From Tessaracoccus flavescens (lineage in GTDB: Bacteria; Actinomycetota; Actinomycetes; Propionibacteriales; Propionibacteriaceae), in contig NZ_CP019607.1 of assembly GCF_001998865.1 (NCBI RefSeq), positions 1,674,001-1,738,000 of the forward strand: a DNA stretch of 64,000 nucleotides, written 5' to 3'. The notes below the pieces were generated by a model. It made no database searches, was not told where the DNA came from, and saw only the letters and a program-made list of their open reading frames with translations. A program made the translations under genes and the position numbers. Positions within the stretch are counted from its first letter, which is position 1. Each line of letters begins with the position of its first letter. Below, piece by piece: positions 9,062 through 17,506 of the stretch.

Positions 9062-9082
9062 AGGTTTGGTTGACCTCCGGGT

Positions 9083-9298
9083 TTATGCCGCCAGTGTAGC
9101 GGCTGGGTTCATGATGAGTTCGAACTCGATGGGGGTGAGTTTCCCGAGTCGGCGTTGACGGCGTTTGCGGTGGTACTTGCCCTCGATCCAGGACACGATG
9201 GCCAGGCGCAGTTCCTCTCGTGTGCCCCAGGATCGACGGTCGAGGACGTTCTTCTGCAGTAGCGCGAAGAACGACTCCATCGCGGCGTTGTCACCGCA
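9083..9298 (-). pseudogene. IS3 copy 2 OrfB, C-terminal part
   Basis: The minus frame reads AAMESFFALLQKNVLDRRSW, REELRLAIVSWIEGKYH and RLGKLTPIEFE, the standard C-terminus of an IS3 OrfB including the catalytic glutamate. The upstream part lies 3.1 kb away at 12424-12719. The two are separated by transposon B, which entered between the GRVGAC and GDNAAM residues. The right end of this IS3 copy should be near 9060. Confidence 0.85.
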
Positions 9299-9315
9299 TT
9301 AACCGGCTAATCAGG
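9299..9315. repeat. Left terminal inverted repeat of transposon B
   Basis: TTAACCGGCTAATCAGG, a perfect 17-bp inverted match to 12407-12423, at the exact break in the IS3 orfB frame. Confidence 0.85.
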
Positions 9316-9346
9316 GCTGATTCTGGTGGGGATGGGCGCTGGCAGG

Positions 9347-9628
9347 TTATCCGGCGTTCGGGCGTGTCGCGGCGGTGTCGATGAGGTTGTTGAGCCGGGT
9401 GATGAGTTTGAGGTGGCGTTCGGTTTCGCTGTCCCATCCGCGGTGTTGCGCGTCGTCGGCCAGGGCGGCGGCGGTGTCGCGTTGCCGGGTCAGGGCGGGG
9501 ATGTCTTGGATCGTGGTGTGGAAGCTCGGGCAGTGCTCGCAGATGTTGGCGTAGGTGCAGGCCTGTTGTGCGGGGGCGCGGAGGCAGTACCCGCTCGCGA
9601 GGGCGGTTTTGATCGTCGGGCCGGTCAT
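9347..9628 (-). CDS. Small cysteine-rich TnpC-position protein (transposon B)
   Basis: This 93-residue protein contains GYCLRAPAQQACTYANICEH followed by CPSFHTTIQDIP, a three- to four-cysteine pattern suggesting metal binding. It then has a helical tail rich in Arg, Asp and Glu (LTRQRDTAAALADDAQ). Its start overlaps the stop of the upstream recombinase by 4 bp. The same domain is fused to the C-terminus of the recombinase in transposon A, so the two proteins very likely act in one complex. The position matches tnpC of Tn554, an accessory factor, but I see no direct sequence proof of orthology. Confidence 0.7.
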   Translation of the reverse strand: MTGPTIKTALASGYCLRAPAQQACTYANICEHCPSFHTTIQDIPALTRQRDTAAALADDAQHRGWDSETERHLKLITRLNNLIDTAATRPNAG

Positions 9629-11274
9629 CCATGTTGCGGCGGGCTCGGCGGTGCGGTGTTGGCGGGTTGGGGTAGTGCGCCGATGCGGTTCTTGGCCAGG
9701 TCGAGGGCGCGTTCGTATTCGGCGCGGATGGTGGTGTCGAAGAGGTGGCCGTAGCGCAGGCTCATCTCGGCGGAGACGTGTCCCAGGATCGACATCAGTG
9801 CTTGTAGGGAAACCCCGGCGTTGACCAATGCAGTGGCGTAGGTGTGACGGAGCTGATGGGGGGTGACATGCCCGATCCCTGCCGAGGTCGCCGCGCGCCG
9901 CAGCTCATGGCGCAGGACGTTGGCGGATAGACGGCGGCCGTGGGCGGTGAACAAGAATTGTGCGGGTTGCCCGGTGCGTGGGTGCGGGATCGCCCGGCCA
10001 GGGCTACGCAGCGCGATGATTCTGTCGATGATCTCGAGTGCTTCGTCGTCGATTGGGACCATGCGTTCGGTGTCGAGTTTTCCCAGCGGGACCTTGAGCC
10101 AGGATCCGGCGTGGGGGGTGTCGATGACGGCATCAAGTTCGAGGTCGAGGAGTTCTCCGATGCGGAGCCCGCAAGCGCGTTGCAGCAGGAGAGCATCAGC
10201 GGCCAACCGGTTTTCGGAGGCGGTGAGTTCTTCGGTGAGGCGACGGTCGGTGTCTGGGGGCAGGAACCTGGGCAGTGGCTGAGGCAACCGGGGGTTGTCG
10301 GAGGAGTAGAACAGTTTCCGGGTCGGGGCTTCGGGCCATTCCCACTCGGTGATGTCCGCCAGAAAGTTGGCCGCGGCCAAGATCCGGCGGGCCTGGTCAG
10401 CGACGGTGACCAACGCCCCGGTAGTGGAGTTGAGGGTGTGAGGCAGGGACACCAGCCAAGGTTCGATGTGATCGCAGCGCGTCAATTCCGACGGGATCAG
10501 TTCAGGATCGATGGCGGTGATGAAGGTGGCGAAGTGCTTCAGTCGGGTGGCCAGGCAGGAGACTGTCTTGGGTTTGCAGGTCACAGTTTTGCGTTGCAGG
10601 TATCGCACCAGGATCGAATGCATCGGCTCCGGAATGCCCTCGAGGCGACGGGTAAAGGGCCAAGGTTGCTGGCAGGGCTCGGGCAGGGCGGGCAGAATTC
10701 CCATGTGGAACAGCACCGTTTTCGTTGCTGTCGCCGCGGCGCGGTAGTGCTTCCAAGTCCTGCCCGTGGCGTGTTGACGCCGGACGCCAGCGGCGGTGAG
10801 GGCGTCGAAGTCGGCATAGGTGGTCTGTGACAGCGGCCTGCCGGTGGCAAACAACACCCGAGCCATGACTTGGGAGGCCATCGCGGAGGCAACGCGCTCG
10901 CTGTAGCCGCAACCGCGGGCGGCTTCGATGAACGCCTCAAGGTCTGCCCCGATGGCGGTGTCTTCGACGTCGCGCCAGAGCGAGGAGAACTTCCGGTTCA
11001 CCATGTAGTCCCAGCCCGGGTGCAACCGTCCGGTGACCAGCAGGAACGTGATGAATGGACGGGTAGCGCAACCTGCGGAGAGTTGGACCTGAAGTGCCTC
11101 GTCGGCCCAGTTCTGGGGCTGGGGCCAGCGACGCATGAACACTCTGGCTGCTTGGGTGAAGGAGACATTGCCCCGACCGGTTCGGTGTTGGTGGGTGAGG
11201 TAGGCGGCCACCACCTGCTTGGGGGTTTCGGAGGGGTCAGGGACGGTTGAGGCGTTGACGGGTGCGAGCGGCAT
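9625..11274 (-). CDS. Tyrosine recombinase, TnpB-like (transposon B)
   Basis: This is a 549-residue integrase-family protein. The N-terminal half is a long helical region; the catalytic domain carries R in RACGLRIGELLDLEL, K in VPLGKLDTERMVPI, HxxR in TPHQLRHTYATALV, and GHVSAEMSLRYGHL with the tyrosine. It overlaps the preceding recombinase gene by 38 bp and the following small gene by 4 bp, implying coupled translation. It is shorter than the transposon A counterpart chiefly because the C-terminal cysteine-rich domain is a separate protein here. Confidence 0.87.
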   Translation of the reverse strand: MPLAPVNASTVPDPSETPKQVVAAYLTHQHRTGRGNVSFTQAARVFMRRWPQPQNWADEALQVQLSAGCATRPFITFLLVTGRLHPGWDYMVNRKFSSLWRDVEDTAIGADLEAFIEAARGCGYSERVASAMASQVMARVLFATGRPLSQTTYADFDALTAAGVRRQHATGRTWKHYRAAATATKTVLFHMGILPALPEPCQQPWPFTRRLEGIPEPMHSILVRYLQRKTVTCKPKTVSCLATRLKHFATFITAIDPELIPSELTRCDHIEPWLVSLPHTLNSTTGALVTVADQARRILAAANFLADITEWEWPEAPTRKLFYSSDNPRLPQPLPRFLPPDTDRRLTEELTASENRLAADALLLQRACGLRIGELLDLELDAVIDTPHAGSWLKVPLGKLDTERMVPIDDEALEIIDRIIALRSPGRAIPHPRTGQPAQFLFTAHGRRLSANVLRHELRRAATSAGIGHVTPHQLRHTYATALVNAGVSLQALMSILGHVSAEMSLRYGHLFDTTIRAEYERALDLAKNRIGALPQPANTAPPSPPQHG

Positions 11275-12328
11275 CGTATTGGGCCTTCACGTGAGTCGGT
11301 GCGAGGTGGATGTAGCGGGCGGTGGTGTCGACGTGGGCGTGCCCCAGCAGGGCCTGCATGACTGCCAGGTCAACCCCGGCCTCCGCCAAGGCGGTGCCGA
11401 AGGTGTGACGCAAAGCATGTGGGGCGCCGGCAACGATCCCGGTGATGCTGCGGTGGTAACGGAAGATGCTGCGCAACCCAGCTGCCGTCAGTGGTTGCCC
11501 GCGGGTGGGGCCCTTCGCGCTGAGGAACAACACAGGTGATGAGGATTCGGGCCGGTCTGTCAGGAGGTAGGAGGCGATCATCGCGGCCAGGTCCTCGTCA
11601 AGGGGGACGCGACGGTCTTTGCCGCCCTTGCCGTGGACACTCAACCACCGGCCGCCGATATCGACGTCGGTGACCGCCAGGGCCAGGACCTCGCAGGAAC
11701 GAAGCCCGCAGTAGAGCATCAACCCCGCAATGGACAGGTCCCGGCTGCAACGCAGCGACCCCAACAGCGTGGCGGTCTCCTCAACGCTCAACGCCCGAGG
11801 CAGGCGTCTGGGGGTGCGCAGCCGTAGCCGGGATCGTGGTGCCGGGCGTCGGCGGGTATGGGCCAGCATGCCGGTGCGTTCCCCGGCGGCGAACCATGAA
11901 GACGGTTTGCCCTTCGGGATCGGCGAACGTGAGCCGGGATTCCGCATCGCCAAGAACTCGAACATCCCGGCGACCGCAGCCAGCCGCAGGTTCACCGACG
12001 CCGGCGAGAGCCTGTCAGTGGGTCGCCCATCAAGGTCGACCACGTTTGGCCCAGGCCGTCCCGGGATCCTCTCCTGGCGACACGCAGCCAAGAAGCCAAG
12101 CACGTCCTCTGTGACGACATCATCAACCCTCAGCCGGGTGTGGTGGAGCCAACGGTGGAACGCCAACAGCCCGTAGCCGTAGGTGCGTACCGTCCGCGGT
12201 GAATAGTTCCGATCCGCGAGATACCCCAAGTACGCATTGGCTTGCGCCACCAAGCAGGGGTCGCTGTCACACCTGAGTCGCCACCACGGGCCCTCGCGTT
12301 CAAGAAGGAGAACATCGTTGTCGTCCAT
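11237..12328 (-). CDS. Tyrosine recombinase, TnpA-like (transposon B)
   Basis: The 363-residue recombinase begins MDDNDVLLLERE and has a SAM-like DNA-binding domain (NYSPRTVRTYGYGLLAFHRW). The complete catalytic set is R in YCGLRSCEVLALAV, K in VHGKGGKDRRVPL, HxxR in PHALRHTFGTAL, H in LLGHAHVDTTARYIHLA and the tyrosine in the same motif. It is the first gene of the transposon operon and reads inward from the right end. It is clearly related to, but diverged from, the recombinase at 7476-8579, so the two transposons are distinct members of one family and not recent duplicates. Confidence 0.87.
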   Translation of the reverse strand: MDDNDVLLLEREGPWWRLRCDSDPCLVAQANAYLGYLADRNYSPRTVRTYGYGLLAFHRWLHHTRLRVDDVVTEDVLGFLAACRQERIPGRPGPNVVDLDGRPTDRLSPASVNLRLAAVAGMFEFLAMRNPGSRSPIPKGKPSSWFAAGERTGMLAHTRRRPAPRSRLRLRTPRRLPRALSVEETATLLGSLRCSRDLSIAGLMLYCGLRSCEVLALAVTDVDIGGRWLSVHGKGGKDRRVPLDEDLAAMIASYLLTDRPESSSPVLFLSAKGPTRGQPLTAAGLRSIFRYHRSITGIVAGAPHALRHTFGTALAEAGVDLAVMQALLGHAHVDTTARYIHLAPTHVKAQYDAARTRQRLNRP

Positions 12329-12406
12329 ACCTCATGCCTACGCCAAACCGCCCACGAAATCCAGCATGCCTGACCCAACCCTCAGGCCCCTGACTACTAC
12401 GAATGA

Positions 12407-12423
12407 CCTGATTAGCCGGTTAA
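12407..12423. repeat. Right terminal inverted repeat of transposon B
   Basis: CCTGATTAGCCGGTTAA, the exact reverse complement of the left end. Confidence 0.85.
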
Positions 12424-12720
12424 CAGGCATGCCCCCACGCGGCCCATGGAGCCAGTCAGGCCGTGGCGTTTGAGGGCCTTCAGGAAGCGTCTGGAGCGGA
12501 ATTGGGACCCTCGGTCGGAATGCACGATCACCCCGGCAGGCCGGCCTCGGTGGGCCACTGCCATCTCAAGCGCGTTGACGGCGATCCGGGCCTTCATCCG
12601 CGAGTCGATCGAGTAGCCGACGATCCGGTTGGAGAACACGTCCTTGATCGCACACAGATACACCTTGCCCTCGCGGGTGCGGTGCTCGGTGATATCGGTC
12701 AGCCACACCTGGTTAGCGGT
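12424..12720 (-). pseudogene. IS3 copy 2 OrfB, central part
   Basis: The minus frame reads NQVWLTDITEHRTREGKVYL, CAIKDVFSNRIVGYSIDSRM and VIVHSDRGSQFRSRRFLKAL, covering the first two aspartates of the DDE triad. It stops at GRVGAC, where transposon B enters. Its N-terminal side ends near 12720, where the IS256-family element begins, so OrfA and the OrfB N-terminus are missing. Together with 9083-9298 it makes a nested, inactive IS3 copy. Confidence 0.85.
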
Positions 12721-12820
12721 TCGTGTGATCGTCCCCCGGCATGTCGTGGGGACGTGAGCGCGGCCACCGCGTGATCCTTCGAGTGAACCTGTCACAGCAC
12801 TCTCGAAAGGAACCATCACG

Positions 12821-14065
12821 ATGACCGCTCCTCATATTGTCGATCCCGCGCGCCTGTTGGGCCAAGCGTTGGGCGACGCGTCGCCCGATCTGATGCGTCA
12901 CCTGCTCGCTACGGTGATCAACGCCTTGTTGTCCGCGGAGGCCGACGCCGTGTGCGGCGCCGAGTGGGGCCAGCAGTCGGCGGACCGGGTGACCCAACGC
13001 AACGGGTACCGGCACCGCGAGCTGGACACCCGGGTCGGCACCGTCGACGTCGCGATCCCGAAGCTGCGCTCGGGGTCCTACTTCCCCGAGTGGCTGCTCG
13101 AGCGCCGTAAGCGGGCCGAGTCGGCGCTGATCAGTGTGGTCGCGACCTGTTACCTGTTGGGGGTGTCGACCCGCCGGATGGACAAGCTGGTCCAGACGTT
13201 GGGGATCACCTCGTTGTCGAAGTCGCAGGTGTCGCGGATGGCCGCCGACCTCGACACCCAGGTGACCGCGTTCCGCACCCGGCCACTCGCGGATTCGGGG
13301 CCGTTCACGTTCGTGGCCGCGGACGCGTTGACGATGAAGGTCCAGGACGGCCGCGTGGTGAACGCCGCCGTGCTGGTCGCCACCGGCGTGAACGCCGACG
13401 GCCACCGGGAGGTCCTCGGGATCAAGGTCGCCACCAGCGAGACCCGGCAGGCGTGGAACACGTTCTTCGCTGACCTGGTCGCCCGTGGTCTACAAGGGGT
13501 GATGCTCGTCACCTCGGACGCCCACGCCGGCCTGGTCGACGCCATCGCAGCGAACCTGCCCGGCGCCACCTGGCAACGCTGCAGAACGCACTACGCCGCC
13601 AACTTGATGGACGTGTGCCCCAAGAGCGCCTGGGGGGCCGTCAAGGCCCTGCTGCACAGCGTGTACGACCAACCCGACGCCAAGGCCGTCCACGCCCAGT
13701 ACGACAAGATGCTCGACACCCTCACCGGCAAGCTCCCCGCCGTCGTCGCCCACCTCGACGCCGCCCGCGCCGACGTCCTCGCGTTCACCAGCTTCCCCAA
13801 GGAGGTCTGGCGCCAGATCTGGTCCAACAACCCCAACGAACGCCTCAACCGGGAGATCCGCCGCCGCACCGACGTCGTAGGCATCTTCCCCGACCGCGAC
13901 GCCATCCTCCGCCTCGTCGGCGCCGTCCTCGCCGAACAACACGACGAATGGGCCGAAGGCCGCCGCTACCTCGCCCTCGACGTCCTCACCCGAGCCCGCA
14001 CCAAGACCCCCGCCGACCCGCAGGCCGCCGCCACGGCCCTGCCCGAACTGGAGCCCGCAGCATGA
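12821..14065 (+). CDS. IS256-family (mutator-type) transposase
   Basis: The 414-residue DDE transposase has a complete family layout. The N-terminal part has [13 protein letters not shown] and [20 protein letters not shown]. The first catalytic Asp is in [15 protein letters not shown], the second in [14 protein letters not shown], and the conserved Cys/His zone is [12 protein letters not shown]. The catalytic Glu is in [27 protein letters not shown] lies about 7 bp before the ATG at 12821. No frameshift is seen, so this may be the only potentially active IS in the cluster. The stop overlaps the start of the small ORF at 14062 (ATGA). Confidence 0.93.
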   Translation: MTAPHIVDPARLLGQALGDASPDLMRHLLATVINALLSAEADAVCGAEWGQQSADRVTQRNGYRHRELDTRVGTVDVAIPKLRSGSYFPEWLLERRKRAESALISVVATCYLLGVSTRRMDKLVQTLGITSLSKSQVSRMAADLDTQVTAFRTRPLADSGPFTFVAADALTMKVQDGRVVNAAVLVATGVNADGHREVLGIKVATSETRQAWNTFFADLVARGLQGVMLVTSDAHAGLVDAIAANLPGATWQRCRTHYAANLMDVCPKSAWGAVKALLHSVYDQPDAKAVHAQYDKMLDTLTGKLPAVVAHLDAARADVLAFTSFPKEVWRQIWSNNPNERLNREIRRRTDVVGIFPDRDAILRLVGAVLAEQHDEWAEGRRYLALDVLTRARTKTPADPQAAATALPELEPAA

Positions 14066-14253
14066 CCCGACTCACCGACATCTACGGACCCGGCCACTCC
14101 CAGGCCGCCCTCGCCGCCGGCCACGAAACCGGCTGGTGGGACGAACACGGCGTCCCCGCCCCCTGGCCCGAGGACCTCCTCGATCCCAACAACGGCTGGC
14201 GCCCAGGCACCGGCCTGCCCGTCACCCTCGAACCCGGCCAACCACCCTTCTGA
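14062..14253 (+). CDS. Small passenger ORF of the IS256-family element (unknown function)
   Basis: This 63-residue protein ([20 protein letters not shown] ... ending in PGQPPF) starts in a 4-bp ATGA overlap with the transposase stop. That is the usual sign of translational coupling in actinobacteria. It is rich in Gly, Pro, Asp and Trp, with no membrane segment and no motif I recognise. Codon usage (third-position C) matches the transposase. It lies inside the element, before the right end, so it moves with the IS. Function unknown. Confidence 0.55.
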   Translation: MTRLTDIYGPGHSQAALAAGHETGWWDEHGVPAPWPEDLLDPNNGWRPGTGLPVTLEPGQPPF

Positions 14254-15048
14254 CCGCCCCAAACGAAGGATCAGCCGTTACACCACCTCCAGGGGGCACT
14301 ACTCCGCGTCGGGGTGAAAGCGTCGGCCCCAAGCAAGATGAGCCCTCAAGGGCCTCACGGTGGTGGCCTGAGGCTGGCCCCCGTCCTCGCGTTGGGCGTG
14401 CCTGACTGGGGTTCATAGGGTGTGAACGAGAGGATCCTCGATGAGCACGTGGTGCGCCACGAGGCGCTGTTGTATCGGATGGAGGTGGGAGACCTGCATT
14501 GGTTGGCCGTCGTAGCGGCCAGGTGAAGCTGACGGCAGCCTGTCCTGGGGGAACGCCTGGGGTGGGTGGGAGCAGCCGTGACAAAGTCAGGACGGTCCGG
14601 TACTGCCGGATGGGCCGTGTCTGGTGAGCAAGACGGGAAGGTGTACGAGAGGAACCGGTGTCGTAAAGCCTCTTGATCGTCGCCCAGCTCTAACCCGGTG
14701 GATCGGGGCTGGTTTGCGGTGCGTAACCGCTTGTCGGGGCCGTCGTTGATGGTCGTGGCGGGTGGGGAACTGTCGGAACGGTGGTATGTGTCGGGTCCGG
14801 CAGGTCGTGGTGAAGGTCTACGGCGTAGCCACGACGATGCCGCAGGGGCAAAGCCGGACACCTCGCCCGTCAACCGAACAACAGTGAACGTGGGAACCAT
14901 CCGCATTCCGCTCCCCGCTTCTTGGGGATAGGTGCGTTGCCTGCCGAAGGGTGTGGGTGGGGCGGAGCCGTCGTAGTACTCCGAGGCCGGGAAAGCCGGT
15001 CACATGGGGAAGGGCGGCAGTGAGAGAAAGCAGAAGAAGGTGAATGTA

Positions 15049-16516
15049 ATGTCCGAAGACGCGCCGGTGAATGTCGGCGCCTCCGGGTGGCCCAGCGATG
15101 CCCGGGCCTATCTGGGGGTACGGAGGATGCAGACCAAGCTGCATGGTTGGGCGGCCACCGATGGTGGCCGCCGGTTCGATGACCTGTGGAACCTTGTGTG
15201 TGATCCGGCGTTCTTGACGATGGCGTGGGAACGCGTCGCTGGGAACAAGGGGTCCAAGACTCCCGGGGTGGACCGTGTCACCGTGGCACGGATCAGTTCC
15301 GGGGTCGGGGTGGAGGAGTTCCTGCGAAACATTCGAGCCCAGTTGAGGGCTGGAGAGTTCAGGCCGGTGCCGGTGCGGCAGGTGATGATCCCCAAGGCCA
15401 GCGGCAAGCTGCGCAAGTTGGGCATCCCAACCGTGACCGACCGGGTGGTGCAGGCAGCTTTGAAGCTGGTGCTGGAACCCATCTTCGAGGCCGACTTCAA
15501 GTCGTGCTCCTACGGGTTCAGACCCAACCGGCGCGCGCAGGACGCGGTCGCCGAGATCCACCACTTCGCGAGCAAATCGTACGAGTGGGTGCTGGAGGCC
15601 GACATTGAGGCGTGTTTCGACATGATCGACCACACCGCCTTGATGGACCGGCTCCGGTGCAGGATCGGTGACAAGCGGGTGCTCGCGCTGGTCAAGGCGT
15701 TCCTGAAAGCCGGCGTGCTCACCACGGTGGGCACGACCGAAGGGACGATCACCGGCACCCCACAGGGCGGGATCTTGTCCCCGCTGCTGGCCAACATCGC
15801 CCTATCAGTCCTCGATGACGAGTTCGCTCGCCGCTGGGACCATGAGATGGGCACGGCCGGAAAGCGGGCCTGGCGCCGTGACCACGGCAAAGGCGTCCTA
15901 CCGGCTGATCCGTTACGCCGATGACTTCGTCATCGTCGTGAAGGGCAGCCAAGAACACGCCGAGCAGTTGCGTCACGAGGTGGCAGAAGTACTCGCCCCG
16001 ATGGGGTTACGGCTGTCACCGGAGAAGACCCGCGTGGTCCACATCGACCACGGGTTCGACTTCCTCGGCTTCCACATCCGACGGATGCGGAGACGAGGCA
16101 GCAACAAGTGGTACGTCTACACCCTGCCCGCGAAGAAGGCCATCGCCTCGATCAAACAGCGGGTGAAGACCATGACCTACAGGCACACCCTGCACCAGGA
16201 CCCGGGATACCTCATGGACTATCTCGGGCGGGTGCTGCGGGGATGGGCGAACTACTTCCGACACGCGGTGGCCAAAGCGACCTTCGCCGCGATCGACTCC
16301 TACACGTGGGAGCGGATCACGGCATGGCTACGCAAGAAGCACCGCCGACTCGGATGGCCAGAACTCCGCCGCAGGTACTGCCTGCCCGGAACCTGGCGCC
16401 TCGCTCACAACGGGAAACGGTTCACCGGCGCCGCCAGCGTCCCGGTGACCAGGTACCGCTACCGCGGCTACCACATCCCTACCCCCTGGGACCGGCCAGC
16501 TGTCACCACCAGCTGA
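15049..16516 (+). pseudogene. Group II intron reverse transcriptase/maturase (LtrA-like), frameshifted
   Basis: The first frame from the ATG at 15049 (MSEDAPVNVGAS; AAGG upstream) contains RT blocks: NKGSKTPGVDRVTV, IPKASGKLRKLGIPTVTDRV, SYGFRPNRRAQDAV, DIEACFDMIDH and TPQGGILSPLLANI. At about 15893 the frame breaks. The YADD catalytic box (RLIRYADDFVIVV) and domain X (RGWANYFRHAVAKATFAAID) follow in the +1-shifted frame to 16516. Removing one G in GGCAAAGGCG restores a single ORF of about 488 codons. No HNH endonuclease domain is visible. Either the maturase is inactive or this is a sequencing artefact. Confidence 0.85.
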
Positions 16517-16535
16517 ACCAGCCCTCTCTCATGGA

Positions 16536-16569
<34 letters not shown>

Positions 16570-16665
16570 GGCGGGCGGCCTGGGGAAACGGACCGGGAGC
16601 AATCCCGACACCGCGCCCCAGGCCGACCCAACTGACAGCTCTGCCCGAACGTCGAAGGCCGGGGC

Positions 16666-17238
16666 CCGGCCGATCTGATCGCCCGCGGCCTGGCCGGCGT
16701 CAGACTCGTCACCAGTGACTCCCACGCCGGGCTGGTCGAAGCCGTCGCGGCGAACCTGCCCGGCGCCATCTAACAGCGCTGCAGCACCCACTACGCCGCC
16801 AACGTCATGGCCGTCACCCCTAAGCTAAGCTAAGACGATGTGGCCCGCGGTCGATGCTGCATTGCGTCTACGACCAACCCGACGCCGCATCCGTCCACGC
16901 CCAGTTCGATCGGCTGCTGGACTACACCGGCGAGAAGCTCCCCGCCGTCGCCGAACACCTCGACGCCGCCCGAGCCGACGTGCTCGCCTTCACCGGCTTC
17001 CCCAAGGACGTCTGGACCCAGATCTGGTCCAACAACCCTGCCGAACGCCTCAACAGGCAGATCGGGCCGCACCGACTTCGTCGGGATCTTCCCCACCCGG
17101 GAAGCCATCATCCGCCTCGTCGGCGCAGTCTTGGTCGAGCAGACCGACGAGTGGGCCGAAGGTCGCCGCTACCTCGGACTCGAGATCGCACCCGCTGCCG
17201 ACTCAGCAACGTCCCCGGCACCAAGGTCGAGGAGGTGA
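16666..17238 (+). pseudogene. IS256-family transposase remnant (copy 2)
   Basis: The N-terminal half is missing. The remainder reads ADLIARGLAGVRLVTSDSHA, then a TAA in place of a Trp codon near 16771, then QRCSTHYAANV. After two more frame changes it continues as LHCVYDQPDAASVHAQFDRL, FPKDVWTQIWSNNPAERLNR and RTDFVGIFPTREAII. It is similar to copy 1 at 12821-14065 but diverged. The right-end-like sequence CGAAGGAACCCCGCTACACA follows at about 17266. The 5' side is bordered by the group II intron. Confidence 0.85.
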
Positions 17239-17314
17239 CCGAACCCCTCGCCCTCACCGCCTCAACGAAGGAACCCCGCTACACAGAGATGATGGATTCG
17301 GCTCCGGCGCCGGC

Positions 17315-17500
17315 GTGACCCGAAATTACACGGACGCCGTTCGCGGCTGTCTTTTTGTGGATCTGTCCGTCGACGCCGGGGTCGCTGCGGGCCGGGCGGG
17401 CACATGACTTGATAGGAGCCTGACTGGAAAGTCGTCTCACCTTTGTGCTGTCTGCACTCACCCGACCCGCGGTGACGTTCATCACCATTGGAAGGGAATC
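17315..17500 (+). ncRNA. Candidate IS110 bridge RNA region (left end)
   Basis: IS110-group elements encode a bridge RNA in the non-coding left end just upstream of the transposase. This 190-bp interval has no gene, is rich in short complementary segments (for example GTCTTTTTGTGGATC and GGAAAGTCGTCTCACC stretches) and is in the right place. The assignment is by position only; no fold was computed. Confidence 0.3.
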
Positions 17501-17506
17501 CCGTCA

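Larger units (their letters stand above)
9299..12423 (-). mobile_element. Tn554-like transposon B inserted in IS3 copy 2
   Basis: A 3125-bp element is bounded by perfect 17-bp inverted repeats (TTAACCGGCTAATCAGG at 9299-9315 and its complement at 12407-12423). It carries three overlapping minus-strand genes (363-, 549- and 93-residue products). The flanks rejoin to a continuous IS3 orfB frame after removing the element plus about six bases (CAGGCA, 12424-12429). This looks like a heteroduplex coupling sequence rather than a target duplication. Order and sizes resemble tnpA-tnpB-tnpC of Tn554. No resistance cargo is present. Confidence 0.82.
12721..14300 (+). mobile_element. IS256-family insertion sequence (copy 1)
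   Basis: The element contains an intact mutator-type transposase and a small downstream ORF. Its left part truncates IS3 copy 2. Partial inverted ends are visible: TGATCCTTCG occurs near 12770 and, inverted, near 14270 (CGAAGGATCA). The exact outer borders are not certain, because the longer ends match only imperfectly. Confidence 0.75.

Noticed and set aside
14698..14931. Plus-strand ORF of 77 codons
   Set aside because: It lies within the structured RNA of the group II intron and has no protein-like features.
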